7,806 bases of DNA from Chloroflexota bacterium (GTDB lineage Bacteria; Chloroflexota; Dehalococcoidia; DSTF01; RBG-16-68-14), in NCBI GenBank assembly GCA_022563135.1, contig JADFNZ010000081.1:1-7806 (forward strand), written 5' to 3'. Positions 1 through 5,524 of the stretch are shown here, in pieces. Position 1 is the stretch's first letter. Every line of letters starts with the position of its first letter. The notes below the pieces were generated by a model that made no database searches, was not told the origin of the DNA, and worked only from the letters and a program-made list of their open reading frames with translations. A program made the position numbers and the translations under genes.

Positions 1-106
1 ACTTCCATATTGCAGCGAAGGCAGCCAAGAGAAGGACGCCGGCTGTGACGCTACCGGTCACGATATTAGCCCACGCTTCAGCTGATTCCAAGGCGCTTGA
101 GATCAT
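1..106 (-). CDS. Membrane protein of unknown function, N-terminal 35 residues only
   Basis: Reading the minus strand from an ATG at 106-104 gives an open frame of 35 codons that runs off the left edge. The peptide begins MISSALESAEAW and continues into a hydrophobic stretch (about residues 15-34, with the core VTAGVLLLAAFAAIW) that looks like one transmembrane helix. There is no positively charged N-terminus, so an N-out anchor is more likely than a classical signal peptide. The start lies two bases after the rarA stop codon. A purine-rich AAGGAAAA sequence inside the last rarA codons (about 116-123) could serve as ribosome binding site, though its spacing of about 12 bases is long. The tight junction suggests translational coupling to rarA. 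Third positions are only about 60% G/C here, clearly less than in rarA. I do not recognise a family, and most of the gene lies outside the window. Confidence 0.55.
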   Translation of the reverse strand, partial: MISSALESAEAWANIVTGSVTAGVLLLAAFAAIWK

Positions 107-108
107 GG

Positions 109-1464
109 TTAACTATTTTCCTTCCCCCGCAGCTTCTCGTACCACTCCTTGATCGTGCGCTCGTAGCCCAGGTCGCCGGGCTGGTAGTAGCGACGGCCCG
201 CCAGGCTGTCCGGCAGGTGGCTCTGCTCAACGTAGTGCTCGTCGTAATCGTGGGCGTACTTGTAGCCCTTGCCGTAGCCCTGGTCGCGCATGAGGCCGGT
301 GACGGCGTTGCGCAGATGGAGCGGCACCGGAGCGTTCTGCGACTCGCGCACGTCCCGAAGCGCCGCCGTGTAGGCCGTGAGCGCGCTGTTGCTCTTGGGC
401 GCGGTCGCCAGGTAGATCGCGCACTCGGCCATGGGGAGGAAGCCCTCCGGCAGGCCGATGAAGTGCACCGCCTGCTGGCAGGCTGTGGCGACGACGAGCG
501 CCTGCGGGTCGGCGAGGCCGACGTCCTCCGCCGCCGAGATCACCATCCGCCGTACGATGAAGAGCGGGTCCTCGCCCGACTCGATCATGCGCGCGAGCCA
601 GTAGAGCGTGGCGTCCGGGTCGGAGCCGCGGATCGACTTGATAAAGGCCGAGATCGTATCGTAGTGGGCGTCGCCCTTCTTGTCGTAGAGGTACGTCCGG
701 TGCTGGAGCGCCTCCTCGATCAGCGCCCTGTCCACACGGCGACGGCCTCTCTTATCCGGCTTCGCGCTGGCCGCCGCCATCTCGAGCGCATTGAGCGCGA
801 TGCGGGCGTCGCCGCCGACGGAGCCGCTGAGCGCCTCGATCGCGTCGTCGTCCATAGTAACGCCGTCCTTGCCCAACCCGCGCTGCTCGTCCTCAAGACC
901 GCGGCGCAGGATCAGCGCGACCTGCTCCCGCTCCAGTGCCTGGAGGGTGAAGACGCGGCTGCGCGAGAGGAGCGGGCCGATCACCTCGAACGAAGGGTTC
1001 TCCGTGGTGGCGCCGATGAGCGTGACCGTGCCGTCCTCCACGTATGGCAGCACGGCGTCCTGCTGCGCCTTGTTGAAGCGGTGGATCTCGTCGATGAAGA
1101 GGATCGTGGGCCGGCTCTCCATCGCGCGTCGCTCTTTCGCCTCGGCGACGATGCGGCGAAGGTCGGCGACGCCCGCCGAGACGGCGGAGACCGGTGCGAA
1201 CGCCGCCCGCGTCATCTGCGCGATGATGCGCGCGAGGGTGGTCTTGCCGGTGCCGGGCGGCCCCCAGAAGATGATCGAGGGGAGGCTATCGGCCTCCATC
1301 AGGCGGCGGAGGATGTGCCCTTGGCCCACCAGGTGCTCCTGCCCAACGAACTCGTCGAGCGTGGTGGGCCGCATGCGCGCGGCGAGCGGCGCCTCGCGCT
1401 GCTGGCGCTCCTCGGCAGCGCGGTCGAACATATCGGGCGGCTGTTCGGCCTTGCGGCGGGCCAT
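109..1464 (-). CDS. rarA: Replication-associated recombination protein A (RarA/MgsA family AAA+ ATPase)
   Basis: RarA (MgsA; Mgs1/WRNIP1 in eukaryotes) is a cytoplasmic clamp-loader-like ATPase that acts on stalled replication forks and single-strand gaps. The predicted 451 residues match the usual family length. The N-terminus has the clamp-loader-like RPTTLDEFVGQEHL (32-45). It is followed by Walker A GPPGTGKTT (68-76), Walker B FIDEIHRFNK (123-132), sensor-1 GATTENPSF (151-159) and the SRSR arginine-finger region (168-171). The C-terminal half carries family signatures: KSIRGSDPDATLYWLARM (276-293), SAAEDVGLADP (310-320) and GYGKGYKYAHD (396-406). I chose the ATG at 1464. A longer in-frame start at 1575 would add 37 residues unlike the family and would overlap the divergent gene. 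The ATG is preceded by AGGG at a short distance and by a TACAAT box at 1474-1479 (minus), so the leader may be very short. No key motif is missing. Confidence 0.95.
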   Translation of the reverse strand: MARRKAEQPPDMFDRAAEERQQREAPLAARMRPTTLDEFVGQEHLVGQGHILRRLMEADSLPSIIFWGPPGTGKTTLARIIAQMTRAAFAPVSAVSAGVADLRRIVAEAKERRAMESRPTILFIDEIHRFNKAQQDAVLPYVEDGTVTLIGATTENPSFEVIGPLLSRSRVFTLQALEREQVALILRRGLEDEQRGLGKDGVTMDDDAIEALSGSVGGDARIALNALEMAAASAKPDKRGRRRVDRALIEEALQHRTYLYDKKGDAHYDTISAFIKSIRGSDPDATLYWLARMIESGEDPLFIVRRMVISAAEDVGLADPQALVVATACQQAVHFIGLPEGFLPMAECAIYLATAPKSNSALTAYTAALRDVRESQNAPVPLHLRNAVTGLMRDQGYGKGYKYAHDYDEHYVEQSHLPDSLAGRRYYQPGDLGYERTIKEWYEKLRGKENS

Positions 1465-1473
1465 GGTCGCCCT

Positions 1474-1479
1474 ATTGTA
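1474..1479 (-). promoter_or_regulatory. Candidate -10 box (TACAAT) for rarA
   Basis: The minus strand reads TACAAT ending nine bases before the chosen rarA ATG. If used, transcription would start only a few bases upstream of the start codon, giving a nearly leaderless mRNA. I see no convincing -35 at 16-18 bases, so this rests on the -10 match and its intergenic position. An identical TACAAT lies upstream of the glutaredoxin-reductase gene. Confidence 0.35.
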
Positions 1480-1565
1480 GCCGATCGGGTCTTCGCCGGG
1501 TGCAGAGAGAGCGCTCAGCAGTCGACTCTGATAGTAGGGATACTCTGCGCTGGAGGTAGCGCGTG

Positions 1566-2336
1566 ATGACGACAACTGATGCGTTTCTGAGCTTGGGAGC
1601 TCAGGCGCCGGAGAGCGAAGTGGCGAGCGCCGAAGGCGGCCCGGTACTGCTCCCTTCGCTATGGAGTGAGCGGCCGCTCGTCCTGATCTTCCTCTGCCCG
1701 CTCGACACCGGCTACGGCGCGGACAACGCGATCCGGCTGCGTGACGCCGATGAGGCCTATCAAAAGGCGGGGGCGGAGCTCGTCGCCGTGGTCCCGAACC
1801 AGTCGAACGAAGCGGCGGCGTTCAAGCAGCAGTGGAAGATCCCGTATCAGATACTCTGCGACCCGGGGGAGGCGCTCTACCGCGCCTTCGGCGTGACGGA
1901 CGAGTCACCGGGCAGCTTCGTGATCGATACCGGAGGCAAGGTGCGCTATCTCCACCGCAACAACAACGGGCTCGACAGCCCGTCGACCTGGGACCTGATC
2001 GCCGCGGTCTGCGAGCTCACCGGCGCCGCCGTCGAGAAGCCGGCGTCTACGCCGGCGGAGGCTGAAGACCCATCGGTGGAGAGCGCATCGGCGAACGGGG
2101 CCGCGGAGCTGACGCCCGGAGACAACAGGCTACCGAACTATACCTGCGCGAAGTGCGGCTACACTGATTGCGACGTGCAAGATGTCTCGACCACGAGCGG
2201 GATGCTATCGAGAGTCTTCAACTCCCAGCACCGGCGCCTCTCCGCCGTCACCTGCGTCCGCTGCACGTACACAGAGTTCTTCCGAACGGAGAGCGGCGCG
2301 CTCCGCAATATCTTCGATCTGTTCGCGGGCTCGTAG
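1566..2336 (+). CDS. Peroxiredoxin-like (AhpC/TSA/Bcp fold) protein lacking the peroxidatic Cys, fused to a C-terminal zinc ribbon
   Basis: Residue numbers count from the GTG at 1563. The adjacent ATG at 1566 sits eight bases after GGAGGT (1552-1557) and is the preferred start, giving 256 residues. Residues about 5-154 align by eye with Bcp/AhpC thioredoxin-fold peroxiredoxins. The VLIFLCPLDTGYG strand and loop (40-52) matches the PxxxTxxC active-site loop, FRD corresponds to LRD (59-61), and SFVIDTGGKVRYL (118-130) matches the family's FLID strand. The peroxidatic cysteine position is Gly52, the Bcp resolving-cysteine position is Ile57, and the catalytic arginine before FLID appears to be Pro116. 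Thr49 is kept, and a cysteine (C45) sits upstream of the usual site. A linker rich in Ala, Glu and Ser (about 155-188) leads to a zinc ribbon (about 190-255) with CAKC (195-198) and CVRC (231-234) and a GALRNIFDLF tail, closely resembling zinc_ribbon_13 (DUF2082). Peroxidase activity is doubtful. A redox-sensing, scaffold or nucleic-acid-binding role is possible but unproven. Confidence 0.85.
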   Translation: MTTTDAFLSLGAQAPESEVASAEGGPVLLPSLWSERPLVLIFLCPLDTGYGADNAIRLRDADEAYQKAGAELVAVVPNQSNEAAAFKQQWKIPYQILCDPGEALYRAFGVTDESPGSFVIDTGGKVRYLHRNNNGLDSPSTWDLIAAVCELTGAAVEKPASTPAEAEDPSVESASANGAAELTPGDNRLPNYTCAKCGYTDCDVQDVSTTSGMLSRVFNSQHRRLSAVTCVRCTYTEFFRTESGALRNIFDLFAGS

Positions 2337-2359
2337 CCGCGGCGAAGGCTCGCCTCGCC
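2337..2359. other. Convergent 23-base gap with a GC-rich imperfect hairpin
   Basis: The gap between two tail-to-tail genes contains GGCGAAGG and CCTCGCC around a CTCG loop. These form about seven base pairs with one bulged A (2341-2359). No T-run follows on either strand, so it is at best a weak or bidirectional transcription stop. Confidence 0.3.
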
Positions 2360-3181
2360 CTACGCCTCCACCTTGTGGAAGTCTGGGTCGCGCTTCTCTC
2401 GGAAGGCGCTGACCGCCTCCTTGAAGTACGGCCGCTGCTGGGCCGCGACGAACTCGCGCATCTCCTCCCGCATCACTTCGCGCACGTCGACCTTCGTCAG
2501 GTTCTCCCACACCTGCTTCTTGATGGCGAGGGTGGACTCCAAGGGGTTGAACGCGAACTCGGCCGCGGTGGCGATGGCGTCCTCCATCAGCCGGTCTGGT
2601 TCGACCACGCGGTTGACGAGGCCGATACGCCCCGCCTCCTCGCCGCTGATGATCCGGCCGCTCAGGAGCAGCTCCAGCGCCTGGCTCACGCCGACGATGT
2701 GTGACAGCAGGTAGGTGCTGGCGAGCTCCGGCATCACCCCCACCTGGACGAAGCGCACGGAGAGGCGCGCCTGCGGCGTGGCGATGCGCACGTCTGCGCC
2801 GAGCGTGATCGTCAGCCCCGCGCCGATGGCCGGGCCGTTGATCGCACAGACGATTGGCTTCGAGCGTTGCCACATCTCCGTCCAGCTATCCTGGCGCGGG
2901 GCCCTCTCCGCCCTCTGCTGGGGTCGGCCGTCGCCGTCGCCACCCTGTTCGCGCCGCTCGATCTGGCGCTGCCAGCCGCCCATGTCGGCCCCGGCGCAGA
3001 AGGCGCGGCCCTCGCCCGTGAGCACCATGGCGCCGATCGAAGGGTCGTTGTTCCACGCCTCGATCTGCTCGCGCGCCTCGGCCGACATCGTGGCATGGAG
3101 GGCATTGAGCCTGTCCGGCCGGTTGAACTTGATCACGCCCACGCGACCGTGCTGTTCCGTGATGATCATCTCGTGTGGCAT
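2360..3181 (-). CDS. Enoyl-CoA hydratase/isomerase (crotonase) family protein, possibly isomerase-like
   Basis: The crotonase fold binds acyl-CoA thioesters and stabilises an enolate in an oxyanion hole, typically in fatty-acid or aromatic-acid degradation in the cytoplasm. This 273-residue protein has normal family length. The two oxyanion-hole segments are clear: AFCAGADMGGW (60-70) and PIVCAINGPAIGAG (109-122). They are followed by GADVRIATPQA (128-138) and the LSGRIISGEEAGRIGLVNRVV helix region (173-193). The two hydratase glutamates (E144/E164 in rat crotonase) align by eye with Thr124 and Phe144. An acidic residue is instead present in GVMPE at Glu152, near the position used by enoyl-CoA isomerases such as ECI and PaaG. 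A long charged loop (about 71-100) follows the first CoA-binding segment. I chose the ATG at 3181 because AAGGAG lies seven bases upstream. A longer frame to 3223 would run through the -10 box. The substrate is unknown. Confidence 0.9.
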   Translation of the reverse strand: MPHEMIITEQHGRVGVIKFNRPDRLNALHATMSAEAREQIEAWNNDPSIGAMVLTGEGRAFCAGADMGGWQRQIERREQGGDGDGRPQQRAERAPRQDSWTEMWQRSKPIVCAINGPAIGAGLTITLGADVRIATPQARLSVRFVQVGVMPELASTYLLSHIVGVSQALELLLSGRIISGEEAGRIGLVNRVVEPDRLMEDAIATAAEFAFNPLESTLAIKKQVWENLTKVDVREVMREEMREFVAAQQRPYFKEAVSAFREKRDPDFHKVEA

Positions 3182-3188
3182 CTCGTCG

Positions 3189-3194
3189 CTCCTT
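3189..3194 (-). promoter_or_regulatory. Shine-Dalgarno site AAGGAG fixing the crotonase start
   Basis: AAGGAG on the minus strand sits seven bases before the ATG at 3181. It supports that start over the upstream in-frame codon at 3223. Confidence 0.7.
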
Positions 3195-3213
3195 TCCGCC
3201 GTGTTGCGGCGCC

Positions 3214-3219
3214 AGTATA
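3214..3219 (-). promoter_or_regulatory. Candidate -10 box (TATACT) for the crotonase gene
   Basis: The minus strand reads TATACT 32 bases before the crotonase ATG, which would give a leader of roughly 25 bases containing the AAGGAG site. No good -35 hexamer is visible at standard spacing. The spacing to the ribosome site is what makes it credible. Confidence 0.45.
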
Positions 3220-3284
3220 GCACCCCGCCGTCGTGCCGGGGCGGTACTGTTTTCGCGGTTACACAACCGTAGGTGCTCTAGTGT

Positions 3285-3290
3285 TACAAT
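3285..3290 (+). promoter_or_regulatory. Candidate -10 box (TACAAT) for the glutaredoxin-reductase gene
   Basis: TACAAT lies 52 bases upstream of the ATG at 3343 in the divergent intergenic region. TTACAC at 3259-3264 is the nearest -35-like hexamer, but its spacer of about 20 bases is too long for a strong promoter. Transcription would begin near 3297, with GGAGGAGAG at 3331-3339 as ribosome site. Confidence 0.45.
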
Positions 3291-3342
3291 CGCCACGAAG
3301 TTAGCCTGGCGTGGCAGAGCAGTGACGTATGGAGGAGAGAAC

Positions 3343-4566
3343 ATGGCCGATACTGAGAAGAACGTGGCCGTCTACGGCGCTCCCTGGTGCCCGGACTGTC
3401 GCCGTTCCAAGCAGTTCCTGGGCGAGATGCGCGTGCCGTACGACTGGATCGACATCGATCAGGATCCTGAGGGCGCGGCGTTCGTGCGCGAGAAGAACAA
3501 TGGCAAGCAGATCATCCCCACGGTCGTCTTCAGCGACGGCTCGTTTCTTGTGGAGCCGGGCAACGACGAGCTCGCGCGCAAGCTCGGCCTGACGATGCGG
3601 GCGAAGCGTACGTACTACGATCTGGTGATCATCGGCGGCGGGCCGGCCGGACTGACGTCGGCGATCTACGGCGCTCGCGAGGGGATCGACTGTCTCGTGA
3701 TCGAGAAGAGCGCGTTGGGTGGGCAGGCCGGCGTCACCGAACGCATCGATAACTATCCGGGCTTTCCGGAGGGGATCGGCGGGGCCGAGCTCGCCGAGCG
3801 CATCATTCAGCAGGCGCGCCGCTACGAGGTCGAGCTGCTCTCCGCGGTCGGCGTGCGGTCCGTGGCGCGCCAGGGCCCGTACCTGGTCACGACCACGGAG
3901 ACGGGCGACGAGTACTGCTCGCGCGCCATCATCGTCGGCACCGGCTCCACCTATCGTCGGCTAGGCGCGCCAGGCGAGGACGACCTGATCGGCGCGGGGA
4001 TCCACTTCTGCGCCACCTGCGACGGCCCGTTCTACAAGGGCTCGAAGGAGATCATGGTCATCGGCGGCGGCAACTCCGGTGTGGAGGAAGGCCTCTTCCT
4101 CTCGCAGTTCACCGACAAGATCCGCCTGGTCGAGTTCATGCCGGAGCTCAAGGCCAGCGCGCTCCTGCAGGAGAAGATCCGCTCCGATCCCAAGTTCGAG
4201 ATCATGACGAACACGGAGGTGACGGAGTTCAAGGGCAAGGGTGGTAAGCTCCAGTCCGTCGTCACCAAGGACCGCGAGACGGGCGAGGTGCAGGAGTTCC
4301 ACCCGAAGGGCGCGTTCGTGTTCATCGGCCTGACGCCGAACACGCAGTTCCTCGAAGGTACGGTGGAGCTGGACCAGTGGGGCTTCATCAAGACCAGCGA
4401 GACCTTCCAGAGCTCGCTGCCCGGGCTCTTCGCGGCCGGAGACGTGCGCGCCGGCAGCACGAAGCAGCTCGCGTCGGCTACGGGCGAGGGCGTGACCGCG
4501 CTGATCATGGCGCGCGAGTACCTCCAGAAGCTCGGCGACGTGCCCGCGCACGCCCAGGCGTCCTAG
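3343..4566 (+). CDS. Glutaredoxin-like domain fused to an AhpF/thioredoxin-reductase-type flavoprotein
   Basis: The 407-residue product joins two redox modules. Residues about 6-83 form a glutaredoxin/mycoredoxin-like domain with active site WCPDC (C16, C19), cis-proline IIPT (57-60) and a DGSFLVEPGNDEL segment. Residues about 91-398 form a low-molecular-weight thioredoxin reductase-type module: FAD site IIGGGPAG (96-103), redox motif CATC (223-226), dinucleotide site IGGGNSG (240-246) and the second FAD motif AAGD (364-367). The reductase part is closest by eye to AhpF. It has CATCDGPFYKG, VEFMPELKA (263-271) and FIGLTPNTQFLEG, and lacks the HRRxxxR element that binds the NADPH 2'-phosphate, so NADH use is expected. 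Electrons should pass from NAD(P)H through FAD and CATC to the CPDC site and then to an unknown partner such as a peroxiredoxin. The ATG at 3343 follows GGAGGAGAG closely. An upstream in-frame start at 3175 would overlap the crotonase. The epimerase gene follows after 10 bases. Confidence 0.93.
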   Translation: MADTEKNVAVYGAPWCPDCRRSKQFLGEMRVPYDWIDIDQDPEGAAFVREKNNGKQIIPTVVFSDGSFLVEPGNDELARKLGLTMRAKRTYYDLVIIGGGPAGLTSAIYGAREGIDCLVIEKSALGGQAGVTERIDNYPGFPEGIGGAELAERIIQQARRYEVELLSAVGVRSVARQGPYLVTTTETGDEYCSRAIIVGTGSTYRRLGAPGEDDLIGAGIHFCATCDGPFYKGSKEIMVIGGGNSGVEEGLFLSQFTDKIRLVEFMPELKASALLQEKIRSDPKFEIMTNTEVTEFKGKGGKLQSVVTKDRETGEVQEFHPKGAFVFIGLTPNTQFLEGTVELDQWGFIKTSETFQSSLPGLFAAGDVRAGSTKQLASATGEGVTALIMAREYLQKLGDVPAHAQAS

Positions 4567-4576
4567 CGCGCCCGGC

Positions 4577-5320
4577 GTGAGCGGCCTGCTCGACGCCCTG
4601 CCGGAGCGCCCCGCGACAGCGGTCCCCGCCGTCACGCGCGACCAGATGCGCGAGGTCGACCGGCTGATGATCGAGGAGTACGGGATCCAGCTCCTCCAGA
4701 TGATGGAGAACGCCGGCCTCAATCTGGCCGACCTCGTCCGGCGCTACCTTGGCCGGCCGCTTTCGGGCCGCAGAGTGACCGTCCTCGCCGGGCGGGGAAA
4801 CAACGGCGGTGGCGGGTTGACGGCGGCGCGCAGGCTGAGCGCCTGGGGAGCGGACGTACAGGTCGTCTTGAGTGCGGCGGCCGAGGAGTTCGAGGACGCG
4901 GCAGCGCTGCAGCTTGGCATCCTGGAGCGAATGCGCGTCCCGCTCCGGCGCTTCGATGGCGCCCTTCCTCCCCATGACATCCTCATCGATGCCGTGATCG
5001 GCTATAGCCTCGCGGGAGCGCCGCGCGGCTTGCCGCGAGCGCTGATCGCCGCTGCCAACGAGTCGCCGGCGCCCGTCGTCAGCCTGGATGTGCCCTCCGG
5101 CCTGGACGTCGACTCCGGCGAGGCGCCGGGCGAGGCGGTCGGGGCCACGGCGACGGTCACCCTCGCTCTACCGAAGGCCGGTCTGCTCCAGGCGAAGGCG
5201 CGTCCGTATGTCGGAGAGCTCTACCTGGCGGACATCAGCGTGCCGCCCGATCTCTACCTGCGGTTAGGTCTCTCGGTGCCGCCCCTGTTCGACGAATGCC
5301 CGCTGGTCCGGTTGGCTTAG
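4577..5320 (+). CDS. nnrE: NAD(P)H-hydrate epimerase (YjeF N-terminal domain, stand-alone)
   Basis: This enzyme interconverts the R and S forms of hydrated NAD(P)H (NAD(P)HX) so that a dehydratase can restore the cofactor. The 247-residue protein has the family landmarks: MENAG (43-47), a GRGNNGGGGL loop (72-81), DAVIGYSL (138-145) with the conserved Asp138, SLDVPSGLDVDSG (169-181), TLALPKAGL (195-203) and the closing VGELYLADISVP (212-223). The loop normally reads GNNGGDG, so one Asp is Gly here. The C-terminal dehydratase (NnrD) domain found in many bacterial fusions is absent; the protein ends just after the epimerase fold. The GTG at 4577 has no good ribosome site and lies 10 bases after the reductase stop, so it probably depends on coupling. 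An internal ATG at 4646 would remove the start of the domain and is less likely. Cofactor repair next to an NAD(P)H-dependent reductase is a plausible pairing. Confidence 0.9.
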   Translation: MSGLLDALPERPATAVPAVTRDQMREVDRLMIEEYGIQLLQMMENAGLNLADLVRRYLGRPLSGRRVTVLAGRGNNGGGGLTAARRLSAWGADVQVVLSAAAEEFEDAAALQLGILERMRVPLRRFDGALPPHDILIDAVIGYSLAGAPRGLPRALIAAANESPAPVVSLDVPSGLDVDSGEAPGEAVGATATVTLALPKAGLLQAKARPYVGELYLADISVPPDLYLRLGLSVPPLFDECPLVRLA

Positions 5321-5335
5321 GCCGCAGGACGGATT

Positions 5336-5350
5336 GCTCGGCTGCCGAGC
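5336..5350 (+). other. Small hairpin after the epimerase gene
   Basis: GCTCGG and CCGAGC form a six-base-pair stem with a CTG loop 16 bases after the stop codon. No T-run follows, so it may stabilise the mRNA end or be a weak terminator. Confidence 0.25.
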
Positions 5351-5394
5351 TCGCTCGTGCTGGGCCGGAGCTTCACTCGAGCGGGTACCATTCC

Positions 5395-5423
5395 TTGACC
5401 CTGAACCGGCCTGCTGGTAGGCT
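5395..5423 (+). promoter_or_regulatory. Sigma70-like promoter for the lipoprotein gene
   Basis: TTGACC (5395-5400) and TAGGCT (5418-5423) are separated by 17 bases. The -35 matches five of six consensus bases, and the -10 keeps the key first T, A and last T. Transcription would start near 5430 and give a leader of about 95 bases before the ATG at 5525. This is the best-spaced promoter in the window. Confidence 0.6.
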
Positions 5424-5468
5424 TCGCTACAGATTTCGTGGCTAACATGCCGCGAGACGTTAGATGCC

Positions 5469-5507
5469 ACTGGCGCCAGCGGCGAGACCGCCCGACTGGG
5501 AGCCAGT
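5469..5507 (+). promoter_or_regulatory. Two-tier hairpin in the lipoprotein mRNA leader
   Basis: ACTGGC (5469-5474) can pair with GCCAGT (5502-5507), enclosing a small GCGG/CCGC hairpin (5479-5491). The structure ends four bases before the AAGGAAGGGA ribosome site (5511-5520). It may protect the leader or modulate translation. It does not match a riboswitch I recognise. Confidence 0.3.
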
Positions 5508-5524
5508 TGAAAGGAAGGGATGCC

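Noticed and set aside
97..1566. A 489-codon plus-strand open frame antisense to rarA
   Set aside because: It mirrors rarA in a GC-rich genome, is rich in Arg, Val, Ala and Leu without recognisable motifs, and the opposite strand encodes a full set of RarA motifs.
2205..2873. A 222-codon minus-strand frame overlapping the crotonase and the zinc-ribbon gene
   Set aside because: It is a low-complexity Arg/Ala/Gly-rich shadow frame crossing two well-supported genes.
3961..4722. A 253-codon minus-strand frame opposite the reductase and epimerase
   Set aside because: It has no motifs and is a shadow of two clear plus-strand genes with conserved active-site sequences.
5346..5352. Short CGAGCTC-type palindromes as operator sites
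   Set aside because: Short GC palindromes are expected by chance in this composition and do not recur at other promoters in the window.
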